Positions 56,539 through 64,000 of a stretch of DNA of 64,000 bases are shown here, in pieces (positions within the stretch are counted from its first letter, which is position 1; every line of letters starts with the position of its first letter). The DNA comes from Streptomyces sp. DG1A-41 (lineage in GTDB: Bacteria > Actinomycetota > Actinomycetes > Streptomycetales > Streptomycetaceae). The position numbers and the translations under genes were made by a program. The stretch is taken from NCBI RefSeq assembly GCF_037055355.1, contig NZ_CP146350.1, positions 806,001 through 870,000 of the forward strand, read 5' to 3'. The notes below the pieces were generated by a model that worked only from the letters and a program-made list of their open reading frames with translations, was not told the origin of the DNA and ran no database searches.

Positions 56539-57576
56539 GTGCCCCAGACCAACCTCCGATCCGCCACGCGCTACGGCACCCGGCCGACCATGAAGGACGT
56601 CGCGGCACGGGCCGGGGTCGGACTCAAGACGGTCTCCCGTGTCGTGAACGGGGAGCCGGGCGTGACCCCGGAGACGGAGCGGCGGGTCCAGGAGGCGATC
56701 GAGGCGCTCGGTTTCCGCCGCAACGACAGCGCACGGGTGCTGCGCAAGGGCCGTACGGCGAGCATCGGGCTGGTCCTGGAGGACCTCGCGGACCCGTTCT
56801 ACGGGCCGTTGAGCCGGTCGGTCGAGGAGGTGGCCCGCACGCACGGCGCCCTGCTGATCAACGGCTCCAGCGCGGAGGACCCGGACCGCGAGCAGGAGCT
56901 GGTGCTGGCCCTGTGCGCGCGGCGGGTGGACGGGCTGGTGGTGATCCCGGCCGGTGACGACCACCGGTACCTGGAGCCGGAGCTCAAGGCGGGGGTCGCC
57001 ACGGTGTTCGTGGACCGGCCGGCCGGGCAGATCGACGCCGATGTGGTCCTGTCGGACAACTTCGGCGGCGCCCGGGACGGCGTCGCCCACCTCATCGCCC
57101 ACGGACACCGCCGGATCGGCTTCATCGGTGACATGCCCCGCATCCACACCGCCTCCGAGCGGCTGCGCGGCTACCGGGCCGCGATGGAGGACGCGGGCAT
57201 ACCGGTGGCGGGTTCCTGGACGTCCCTCGGCGTCACCGACCCCGATCGGGTGCGCGGGGCGGCCGAGGAGATGCTGTCCGGCCGGGACCCGGTCACCGCG
57301 ATCTTCGCGGCCAACAACCGGGTGACGGTCACCGTGATCCGCGTGCTCGCCGAGCAGAGCCGCCGCGTCGCCCTGGTCGGCTTCGACGACATCGAGCTGG
57401 CCGACCTGCTCCAGCCGGGCGTCACCGTCGTCGCCCAGGACGCGGCGGCCCTCGGCCGTACCGCCGCGGAACGCCTCTTCCGGCAGCTGGACGGCACCCT
57501 GGTCACCCCCGAACGCATCGAGCTGCCGACCCGGCTGATCACCCGCGGCTCGGGCGAACTTCCCCCGGCGGACTGA
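56539..57576 (+). CDS. LacI-family transcriptional regulator
   Basis: A 345-residue protein: helix-turn-helix PTMKDVAARAGVGLKTVSRV then VNGEPGVTPET (about 17-46), hinge helix, and effector domain from IGLVLEDLADPFYGPLSRSV. GTG 56539 is taken as the start; GTG 56512 upstream or ATG 56590 are possible. Probably represses the divergent ROK kinase and itself through the palindrome at 56446-56457. The next gene follows 7 bases after its stop. Confidence 0.9.
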   Translation: MPQTNLRSATRYGTRPTMKDVAARAGVGLKTVSRVVNGEPGVTPETERRVQEAIEALGFRRNDSARVLRKGRTASIGLVLEDLADPFYGPLSRSVEEVARTHGALLINGSSAEDPDREQELVLALCARRVDGLVVIPAGDDHRYLEPELKAGVATVFVDRPAGQIDADVVLSDNFGGARDGVAHLIAHGHRRIGFIGDMPRIHTASERLRGYRAAMEDAGIPVAGSWTSLGVTDPDRVRGAAEEMLSGRDPVTAIFAANNRVTVTVIRVLAEQSRRVALVGFDDIELADLLQPGVTVVAQDAAALGRTAAERLFRQLDGTLVTPERIELPTRLITRGSGELPPAD

Positions 57577-57583
57577 ACGGGCC

Positions 57584-58408
57584 ATGGAACCTACGGAGCA
57601 CCTCACCGATCGCACCCTGCGAGCACTCGACCTGGCCGAGGCGCCGCGCGAGCACCCCCTGCTCTACCCGGGCGCGTGGCCCGCCGACTCCGGGCTCCTG
57701 GACGGGGACTGTTTCCTGCCCCTGGACCGGCTCGTGCACGAGGACCGCACGCCGGTTCTCGCCATCGGCTCGAACGCCTGCCCAGGGCAACTGCGGCACA
57801 AGATGGAGGAGTTCGGGATCATGTCGCCGATCCCGATGGTGAAGACCCGGGTGACGGGTGTCGACGCAGGCGTGTCGGCGCATGTGAGTCGCATGGGTTA
57901 CGTGTCGGCTTCGCCGGTCAGCGCCCCGGACACCGTACGGGAGTTGTTCGTCATCTGGCTCGACGCCGAGCAGCTCGCCGTGATCGACGCGAGCGAGGGT
58001 GTGCCGCTGCCGACCGGCAACTACGACCGTGCCTGGCTGCCCTCGCCCGACGTGCGCATCGAGCTCGCGGACGGCACCCGCCTGCCCGGCGCCTACGCGT
58101 ACGTCAACCGGCACGGCGTCCTGCACGACGGCACCGGCGTGCCGCGCACCCACCCGGGCCAGCGGGTGCTGCTCACCGAGCTGCTCGTCGTCCTGCCGCG
58201 CTTGCGGGAACTGTTCGGCGTCGTGCCCGAGGAGTTCTCCGCACGGGCCCGCTCCGACCGTCGGCTGTGCGAGCGGGGCACGCGGCTGTTCGTCGAGGAG
58301 AAGCTGGTGACGGCCTCGGGGCTGGAGCAGTACGTGGCGGTATCACTGCGCGCTCAGCAGACCGGGAGCCCGGGGACGGGCGCGTCGTTGTCGCCGCCCT
58401 TGATGTAG
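57584..58408 (+). CDS. uncharacterised protein with GGCT-like 'GSN' motif
   Basis: A 274-residue protein in a likely operon with the LacI gene. PVLAIGSNACPGQLRHKMEE (about 57-76) resembles the N-terminal YGSN loop of gamma-glutamylcyclotransferase/AIG2-like folds, and DGTRLPGAYAYVNRHG could be the later strand. No signal peptide. Its 3' end overlaps the convergent kinase gene by 55 bases. Function is not assigned. Confidence 0.68.
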   Translation: MEPTEHLTDRTLRALDLAEAPREHPLLYPGAWPADSGLLDGDCFLPLDRLVHEDRTPVLAIGSNACPGQLRHKMEEFGIMSPIPMVKTRVTGVDAGVSAHVSRMGYVSASPVSAPDTVRELFVIWLDAEQLAVIDASEGVPLPTGNYDRAWLPSPDVRIELADGTRLPGAYAYVNRHGVLHDGTGVPRTHPGQRVLLTELLVVLPRLRELFGVVPEEFSARARSDRRLCERGTRLFVEEKLVTASGLEQYVAVSLRAQQTGSPGTGASLSPPLM

Positions 58409-60531
58409 ACGTCGCTGACCCAGACGTTCGTGTTGCCGCTGTCGTCGTCGGTCCTGGCCCACCAGACGTTGGTCCACTGGCCGTCGGTCTCCCGCCGGCC
58501 GAGGTTCTGCTGGCAGTAGAAGTAGTTGGTGCCGGCGTTGAGGATGCCGACCTCGGTGCCGGAGGCGGTGTAGGAGTCTGCGGTCTTCCAGACCGTGCAG
58601 TTGTACTTGCCGCCGCCTATGACGTGGCAGACGGGGGCCTCGGTGGTGGCTCCGCCGCCGCCTGTCGTACCTCCGTCGCCGGAACCGCCGCCGGTGCCGC
58701 TGCCTCCGGAGGTGGCGCCGGACGTCCCTCCCGTCGTGCCGCCGGAGGACTTGGCGGGGGCTGACGTGGTCGCCCGGCCGGCGGGCTCCGGCTTCTCCTC
58801 GTCCCCGGTCTTCTCGGAGGGGGCCTTGCCCTTCTCGTCGCCCTGTCCCTCGGGCCTGGGCGCGTTCGAACCGTCGTCGGTACGACCGGACTCGGACGCG
58901 GAGGCGGCGGCATCCACACCGGCGGCGTCGGTCCGCGCGCCCGTGTCCGTGCCACCGGAGTCGGCCAACACGGCGACCGTGGCACCGGCCGCCGCGAGGA
59001 CGACGGTGACGGCCGCGGCGGCGAGGAGGACGCGGGCCTTACGGCGAGGCGTGGCGCGGGAGTTCATCGGACCTGTGGGAGCACAGGCGCCGGGGCCGGT
59101 GCTGCCCGGGCCGGGCGGCCCGAAGCCCTGGGGGCCCGGGCCGAGCGGGCCGGGGACTGAGGCGTGTGGGCCGGGGACTGCGGCGTGCGGACCAGCGCCC
59201 GAACCGTGCGAGACGGCCCCTGAACCCTGCGGATCGTGTCCCGCGCCATACGGGCCCGGCCCTGCGCCGTGCAGGCCTGGCTCTGAGCCATGCTGAGCGG
59301 CCCCTGAGCCATCCGAGCCGGGGACTGCGCCGCGCGGACCATGTGCCGAGCCATGCGGACCAGGCGCTGAGCCCTGCGAACCGAGCCCCGAGCCATGCGG
59401 ATTGGGCCCTGCTTGGGCTGGATGGCCCGGGCCCGGTTCGGGCTGTTCTGGTGCACCCGAGGCGGTCGCTCCTGAACTGCCGGTGGTTCCGGAGGCGGCA
59501 GCCGTGCCGGAGACCGGTGTGCCCGGGTCCTCGTGGGGCCCGGCGGCGCCGGGCTGCACGTGTTGTGGTGGCCCGAATCCCGGCGGTACCGACGGCACGC
59601 TGCGCTCCGTCTCCGGGCCCGGGGGCGAGGCCTCAGGACGGCCCCGCAGTGCGGACGTCGGCGTGTCCGTGCCGCCCCTGTCCGCCGCCCTCTGGAGCAT
59701 CTCGCGGGCCTGGTCGGCCTCCGGGCGGCCCTCGGGGCGCTTGTCCAGCAACTGCTGGAGGACGGGGGCGAGAGGGCCGGCGCGACGGGGCTCGGGCAGC
59801 GGGTCGGTGACGATCGCGGTGAGCGTCGAGAACGTGGACGTACGGCGGAAGGGCGAGGCGCCCTCGACGGCCGCGTACAGCGTGGCGCCCAGGGCCCAGA
59901 TGTCGGAGGCGGGGCCCGGGGCGGCGCCCTGGGCCCGCTCGGGGGCAAGGTAGTCGAGGGAGCCGACGAGTTCGCCGCTGCGGGTGAGGTGGGTGGCCGA
60001 ACCGTCGCCCGGGTCGTCCATGGTGGCGATGCCGAAGTCGGTGAGGACGACCCGGCCCGAGCGGTCGAGCAGAATGTTGCCGGGCTTCACGTCACGGTGC
60101 AGGACGCCTACGCGGTGGGCGGCGGCCAGCGCGTCCATGACCTTCGCGCCGATCCGGGCCGCCTCGCGCGCGTCCAGCGGGCCGCGGTCGCGCAGTACGT
60201 CGTCCAGGGACGGCCCGTCGACCAGCTCCATGACGATGAGCGGGCGCCCGTCGACCTCGGCGATGTCGTGCACGACGATGACGCCGGTGTGGCGCACCCG
60301 GGCCGCCGCACGCGCCTCACGCTGCATCCGCAGTCGCAGATCGGCCAGTTCGGGACCGGCCGCGTCGGTGTAGGCGCGCAGTTCCTTGACGGCCACCTCA
60401 CGGCCGAGGACCTCGTCGACGGCCTTCCAGACGACGCCCATGCCGCCGCGCCCCAGCCGGCCCGTGACGCGATAACGGCCTGCCAGCAGCCGACCGGTCC
60501 CGTCCGCCTGCCCGTGCTCCCCCGTTGACAC
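58354..60531 (-). CDS. receptor-type Ser/Thr protein kinase (PASTA-less, Cys-containing outer domain)
   Basis: A 725-residue protein from GTG 60531. Kinase domain about 15-275: glycine loop LGRGGMGVVWK, VAVKEL Lys, HRDVKPGN catalytic loop, DFGIA. Then a 220-residue linker of G-P-H/Q-G-S/A-type repeats (59.1-59.6 kb), a single transmembrane helix near 525-545, a Thr/Gly/Ser-rich spacer and an extracellular domain of about 95 residues with CHVIGGGKYNCTVWKTADSY and a terminal Cys, resembling an SH3-like/carbohydrate-associated fold. It senses an outside signal and phosphorylates cytosolic targets; no PASTA repeats are present. Confidence 0.88.
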   Translation of the reverse strand: MSTGEHGQADGTGRLLAGRYRVTGRLGRGGMGVVWKAVDEVLGREVAVKELRAYTDAAGPELADLRLRMQREARAAARVRHTGVIVVHDIAEVDGRPLIVMELVDGPSLDDVLRDRGPLDAREAARIGAKVMDALAAAHRVGVLHRDVKPGNILLDRSGRVVLTDFGIATMDDPGDGSATHLTRSGELVGSLDYLAPERAQGAAPGPASDIWALGATLYAAVEGASPFRRTSTFSTLTAIVTDPLPEPRRAGPLAPVLQQLLDKRPEGRPEADQAREMLQRAADRGGTDTPTSALRGRPEASPPGPETERSVPSVPPGFGPPQHVQPGAAGPHEDPGTPVSGTAAASGTTGSSGATASGAPEQPEPGPGHPAQAGPNPHGSGLGSQGSAPGPHGSAHGPRGAVPGSDGSGAAQHGSEPGLHGAGPGPYGAGHDPQGSGAVSHGSGAGPHAAVPGPHASVPGPLGPGPQGFGPPGPGSTGPGACAPTGPMNSRATPRRKARVLLAAAAVTVVLAAAGATVAVLADSGGTDTGARTDAAGVDAAASASESGRTDDGSNAPRPEGQGDEKGKAPSEKTGDEEKPEPAGRATTSAPAKSSGGTTGGTSGATSGGSGTGGGSGDGGTTGGGGATTEAPVCHVIGGGKYNCTVWKTADSYTASGTEVGILNAGTNYFYCQQNLGRRETDGQWTNVWWARTDDDSGNTNVWVSDVYIKGGDNDAPVPGLPVC

Positions 60532-60667
60532 CGCTGCCCCGTTCCTCCGACCCCACCGGCATTCACCGACACGTCCGTACGTGGCGTGCAGCCTACGGGG
60601 CGGCGGTGACGGCGACAGCCGGTGGTGACGGTTGTGACAGTGCCGGTACGCGTGGGCCGGCAGCCCC

Positions 60668-61969
60668 TCAGGCGGACGCCGTCAGGTCCCCCCGCCGGGG
60701 CACCGCGAAGCTCTCCAGGTCGGCGCGGGTCAGGCCGGTCAGCCGGGCGACCTCTCCGATGTCCAGGGCGCCGCAGTCCAGGCCGCGCAGCAGGTAGCCG
60801 CTGAGGGCCTTGGCGGTGGCGGGTTCGTCCATGACGTCGCCGCCGGTGCGGTTGGCGTAGCGGGCGAGGCGGGCGGCGGCCTGCTCGAAGCCCTCTCGGT
60901 AGAAGGCGAAGACGGCCGCGTACCGGGTGGGGATGTGGCCGGGGTGCATGTCCCAGCCCTGGTAGTAGGCACGGGCCAGGGCGCGGCGGGTCAGGCCGTA
61001 GTGCAGGCGCCAGGCGGCGTGCACCTTCTCGGTCGGGCCGATGGGCAGGACGTTGGTGGAGCCGTCCGAGACGCGGACGCCGGTGCCGGCCGCGGCGACC
61101 TGCATGACCGCCTTGGCGTGGTCGGCGGCCGGGTGGTCGCTTGCCTGGTGGGCGGCGGAGACGCCGAGGCAGGCGCTGTAGTCGAAGGTGCCGTAGTGCA
61201 GGCCGGTGGCGCGGCCCTCGGCGGCCTGGATCATGCGGGCGACGGTGGCGGTGCCGTCGGCTGCGAGGATGGACTGGCTGGTCTCGATCTGTATCTCGAA
61301 GCCGATCCGGCCGGGCTCCAGCCCGTGCGTCTTCTCGAAGGCGTCCAGCAGCCGTGCCATGGCCGTGACCTGCTCGGCGTACGTCACCTTCGGCAGGGTG
61401 AGCACCAGCCCGCGGGGCAGGCCGCCGGCCTCCATCAGGCCGGTGAGGAAGATGTCGAGGGTGCGGATGCCCCGGTCGCGTACTGGCGCCTCCATGCACT
61501 TCATGCGGATGCCCATGTAAGGGGCCGCGGTGCCGTCCTCGTACGCCTCGGCGATCAGCCGCGCGGCGCGGGCTGCGGCCTCGTCCTCCTCGGCGTCGGG
61601 GCGGTTGCCGTAGCCGTCCTCGAAGTCGACGCGCAGGTCCTCGATCGGCTCGCGCTCCAGCTTGGCGTGCACGCGCGCGTGGACGGGCTCGGCGAGTTCG
61701 TCGGCCAGGCCGAGGACGGCGGCGAAGGACGCGGCGTCCGGGGCGTGTTCGTCGAGGGCGGCCAGGGCCCGGTCGCCCCAGGAGCGGACGGTGTCGGCGG
61801 CGAAGACGTCGCCGGGGACGTAGACGGTGTGGACGGGCTGGCGGGTGCCGGGGTCTCCGGGGTAGCGGCGCTCCAGTTCGGCGTCGACCGGCGCGAGGGA
61901 GGCGCTGATCTCCTCGCTGACGGTGCCCGCGAGGCTCGTCGCCACCTTCTCCTGCTGGCCCTGACCCAT
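60668..61969 (-). CDS. aldolase/citrate lyase-like protein (DUF6986 type)
   Basis: A 433-residue cytosolic protein; AGGAGG stands nine bases before ATG 61969. DLRVDFEDGYGNRPDAEEDE (about 112-131) and FEIQIETSQSILAADGT carry the acidic Mg ligands of the HpcH/HpaI/CitE barrel fold, and SDGSTNVLPIGPTEKVHAAW follows. Family members cleave or condense 2-oxo acids and CoA esters, but this subgroup is uncharacterised as far as I know. TTCCG-N5-CGGAA directly upstream suggests an IclR-type regulator. Confidence 0.78.
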   Translation of the reverse strand: MGQGQQEKVATSLAGTVSEEISASLAPVDAELERRYPGDPGTRQPVHTVYVPGDVFAADTVRSWGDRALAALDEHAPDAASFAAVLGLADELAEPVHARVHAKLEREPIEDLRVDFEDGYGNRPDAEEDEAAARAARLIAEAYEDGTAAPYMGIRMKCMEAPVRDRGIRTLDIFLTGLMEAGGLPRGLVLTLPKVTYAEQVTAMARLLDAFEKTHGLEPGRIGFEIQIETSQSILAADGTATVARMIQAAEGRATGLHYGTFDYSACLGVSAAHQASDHPAADHAKAVMQVAAAGTGVRVSDGSTNVLPIGPTEKVHAAWRLHYGLTRRALARAYYQGWDMHPGHIPTRYAAVFAFYREGFEQAAARLARYANRTGGDVMDEPATAKALSGYLLRGLDCGALDIGEVARLTGLTRADLESFAVPRRGDLTASA

Positions 61970-61985
61970 TCCGAGACCCTCCTAT

Positions 61986-62000
61986 TTCCGCTGTACGGAA
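61986..62000. promoter_or_regulatory. TTCCG-N5-CGGAA palindrome upstream of the aldolase-like gene
   Basis: TTCCG-CTGTA-CGGAA is a perfect 5+5 inverted repeat 17-31 bases before the start at 61969, overlapping the likely transcription start. The shape recalls operators of IclR-family repressors. Confidence 0.5.
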
Positions 62001-62184
62001 TCAACAATCCGTAGAGCGAAGTTATCGGCCGACCTTCCCGCTGGTCAACACCGCCTTACGTACCGATCCACTCCGCCATCTCGGCATGTTCACGTCCATC
62101 TGGCACCGTTTCCCGCGGAAGCACGCACACCGTCACACCTCCGTCACCACGACTCGCCCGTAAGCCGCCACAGAAGGAGCCCCT

Positions 62185-63087
62185 GTGCCGCACCTTCGAG
62201 TCACGCGCCGCCTGGGCCTGAAGACCGCGCTGGCCGGCGCGGTCGCCCTGCCGCTCTCCAGTACAGCAGTCTCCCCCGTGTCCGCCTCGGCCGAGGGGCG
62301 TTCGGACGGCCACCTGGAGGTCATGTCGTTCAACCTCCGCTTCGCCAGTGCGGCCGAACCCAACAGCTGGGCCGCCCGCAGACCGGTCACGCGCGCCCTG
62401 CTGCGCCGCGAGCGCCCGCATGTCATCGGCACCCAGGAGGGCCTCTACCAGCAGTTACAGGACATCGAGGCCGACCTCGGAGCGCACTACGACTGGATCG
62501 GCACCGGACGCGCCGGCGGCAGCCGCGACGAGTTCATGGCGATCTTCTACGACACCCGCCGGCTCGCCCCGGTCGAGTACGACCACTTCTGGCTCTCCGA
62601 CACCCCGAGCGTGATCGCCTCCAACACCTGGGGCAACGCCTCGATCCGCATGGTCACCTGGGTGCGCCTGCGCGATCTGCGCGACGACGGGCGGGAGTTC
62701 TACGTGCTCAACACCCACCTGGACAACGCGAGCCAGTACGCGCGCGAGCGTGCCGCGTCCCTCACGGCGCAGCGGATAGCCGGGCTGGACCGCTCCCTCC
62801 CCGTGGTCGTGACGGGCGACTTCAACGTCGCGGCGCACGGGAATTCGGTCTACGACACGATGCTGGGCGCCGGGCTCGTCGACACCTGGGACGCGGCGGC
62901 CGAGCGCGGCGAGCTCTACGGGACGTTCCACGGGTACAAGCCGCTGGTGCCCGGCGGCGCCCGCATCGACTGGATCCTGGCCACGCCGGGCGTCACGGTG
63001 CACCGCGCGGTGATCAACACGTTCGCCCTGAACGGGCAGTTCCCGAGCGACCATCTGCCGGTGCAGGCCTCGCTCCGGCTGAGGTGA
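62185..63087 (+). CDS. secreted endonuclease/exonuclease/phosphatase-family hydrolase
   Basis: A 300-residue protein from GTG 62185. The N-terminus has a twin-arginine motif (TRRLGLK) and a hydrophobic stretch ending near ASA (about 34), so Tat export is likely. EEP-fold motifs: MSFNLRFAS, GTQEG (Glu), NTHLDN (His), VVTGDFNVAAHGN (Asp/Asn) and the final PSDHLPVQASL (Asp-His). A metal-dependent phosphodiesterase acting outside the cell, on nucleic acid, inositol phosphate or phospholipid head groups. A strong bidirectional terminator follows. Confidence 0.9.
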   Translation: MPHLRVTRRLGLKTALAGAVALPLSSTAVSPVSASAEGRSDGHLEVMSFNLRFASAAEPNSWAARRPVTRALLRRERPHVIGTQEGLYQQLQDIEADLGAHYDWIGTGRAGGSRDEFMAIFYDTRRLAPVEYDHFWLSDTPSVIASNTWGNASIRMVTWVRLRDLRDDGREFYVLNTHLDNASQYARERAASLTAQRIAGLDRSLPVVVTGDFNVAAHGNSVYDTMLGAGLVDTWDAAAERGELYGTFHGYKPLVPGGARIDWILATPGVTVHRAVINTFALNGQFPSDHLPVQASLRLR

Positions 63088-63104
63088 CGGCCGGGGTGAC
63101 GACG

Positions 63105-63137
63105 AGGCCCCCGTGACCGGCGCGGTCACGGGGGCCT
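63105..63137. terminator. bidirectional terminator between convergent genes
   Basis: AGGCCCCCGTGACCG (63105-63119) and CGGTCACGGGGGCCT (63123-63137) form a perfect 15-bp stem with a 3-base GCG loop, between the EEP hydrolase and etfA, which converge here. Confidence 0.9.
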
Positions 63138-63155
63138 GCTGCGGCCGGAAGGTGA

Positions 63156-64000
63156 TCAGCCCTTACGGGCCTTGATCTCCTCGGTGAGCTGGGGGACGAC
63201 GTCGAACAGGTCGCCGACGACGCCGTAGTCGACGAGGTCGAAGATCGGGGCCTCGGCGTCCTTGTTGATCGCCACGATCGTCTTCGAGGTCTGCATGCCG
63301 GCGCGGTGCTGGATCGCGCCGGAGATGCCGGAGGCGATGTACAGCTGCGGGGAAACGCTCTTGCCGGTCTGGCCGACCTGGTTGGTGTGCGGGTACCAGC
63401 CGGCGTCCACCGCGGCACGCGAGGCACCGACGGCCGCACCGAGGGAGTCGGCGAGGGCCTCGATGATCGCGAAGTTCTCCGCGCCGTTGACGCCACGGCC
63501 ACCGGAGACCACGATCGCGGCCTCGGTCAGCTCCGGACGGCCCGTCGACTCACGCGGCGTGCGACCGGTGACCTTGGTGCCGGTGGCCTGCGCGGAGAAG
63601 GTCACGGACAGGGCCTCGACCGCACCGGCGGCCGGGGCGGCCTCGACGGCCGCGCTGTTGGGCTTGACCGTGATGACCGGGGTGCCCTTGGAGACACGGG
63701 ACTTGGTGGTGAAGGACGCGGCGAACACCGACTGCGTGGCCACCGGGCCCTCGTCGCCGGCCTCCAGGTCGACGGCGTCGGTGATGATGCCCGAACCGAT
63801 GCGCAGGGCCAGGCGGGCGGCGATCTCCTTGCCCTCGGCGGAGGACGGCACCAGCACGGCGGCCGGGGACACGGCCTCGACCGCGGCCTGGAGGGCGTCC
63901 ACCTTCGGTACGACCAGGTAGTCGGCGTACTCGGCGGCCTCGTGCGTGAGGACCTTGACCGCGCCGTGCTCGGCGAGGGTGGCGGCGGTGTCGGCGGCGC
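63156..64000 (-). CDS. etfA: electron transfer flavoprotein subunit alpha (5' end beyond window)
   Basis: The C-terminal about 280 residues are visible; the start is outside the right edge. The FAD-binding domain is unmistakable: [60 protein letters not shown] and [20 protein letters not shown]. With the beta subunit, expected upstream outside the window, it passes electrons from acyl-CoA and other dehydrogenases to the quinone pool. Transcription ends at the hairpin 63105-63137. Confidence 0.95.
   Translation of the reverse strand, partial: AADTAATLAEHGAVKVLTHEAAEYADYLVVPKVDALQAAVEAVSPAAVLVPSSAEGKEIAARLALRIGSGIITDAVDLEAGDEGPVATQSVFAASFTTKSRVSKGTPVITVKPNSAAVEAAPAAGAVEALSVTFSAQATGTKVTGRTPRESTGRPELTEAAIVVSGGRGVNGAENFAIIEALADSLGAAVGASRAAVDAGWYPHTNQVGQTGKSVSPQLYIASGISGAIQHRAGMQTSKTIVAINKDAEAPIFDLVDYGVVGDLFDVVPQLTEEIKARKG

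Noticed and set aside
59080..59640. Short-period repeats that could look like a CRISPR or minisatellite
   Set aside because: They are in the coding frame of the Ser/Thr kinase and encode a G-P-x-G-S/A linker; units vary and there are no spacers.

Overview
The window is high-GC DNA with strong third-position G/C bias, GTG starts, AGGAG-type ribosome binding sites and densely packed genes. Together with DUF6332, SARP, DUF397, CU044_5270, mycothiol-dependent maleylpyruvate isomerase-like and deazaflavin-dependent nitroreductase families, this points to a Streptomyces (or close relative) chromosome. No rRNA, tRNA, CRISPR array or large biosynthetic cluster was seen. It reads as a chromosomal arm: many transporters, sugar-use genes and regulators, plus a heavily decayed accessory stretch.

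Region 1 (1-7.7 kb) is a sugar or glycan locus: an arabinose/fucose-isomerase-like protein (cut by the edge) and an MFS transporter face a large GH106-like glycosidase with an apparent frameshift, followed by a LacI regulator. All three promoters carry the 9-mer AAAAACGTT, so the regulator probably controls the locus and itself. A small inverted-repeat (MITE-like) element sits exactly between the convergent stop codons of glycosidase and regulator. Region 2 (7.5-20.2 kb) holds a carbonic anhydrase remnant, several MFS exporters/importers, MerR and MarR regulators with visible operators, a ThuA/Gfo-Idh-MocA pair, a GCS2-type ligase, a TetR/monooxygenase deletion scar, an SDR and a mycothiol-type isomerase.

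Region 3 (20.4-35.2 kb): a branched-chain-amino-acid-type ABC importer (livHMGF on the minus strand, binding protein convergent), a methyltransferase, a second MITE-like element, a broken trypco2/trypsin-like protease system, a two-component system, MMPL and SARP remnants, a TetR/nitroreductase pair with repeated operators, a geranylgeranyl-reductase-like flavoprotein and an M20 peptidase. Region 4 (35.3-42.8 kb) is a mobile-element graveyard: two inverted copies of one IS5-type element (one truncated), a second IS5-type element with perfect 20-bp ends and a TAA duplication, two IS630 or Mu-type fragments, and fused pieces of a sigma/CU044_5270 pair and an FtsX permease. A small secreted protein and a methyltransferase survive inside it.

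Region 5 (42.8-64 kb) is well kept: a five-gene peptide ABC importer (C-A-B-D-F), a kinase-NUDIX fusion, three small proteins, a UvrA-like ATPase, an AraC/VOC pair, a membrane protein with a likely frameshift, ROK kinase and divergent LacI sharing a perfect GACAACGTTGTC operator, a receptor Ser/Thr kinase, an aldolase/citrate-lyase-like protein, a secreted EEP-family hydrolase and the start-truncated etfA. Identifications come from reading the translated sequence by eye; no database search was run.
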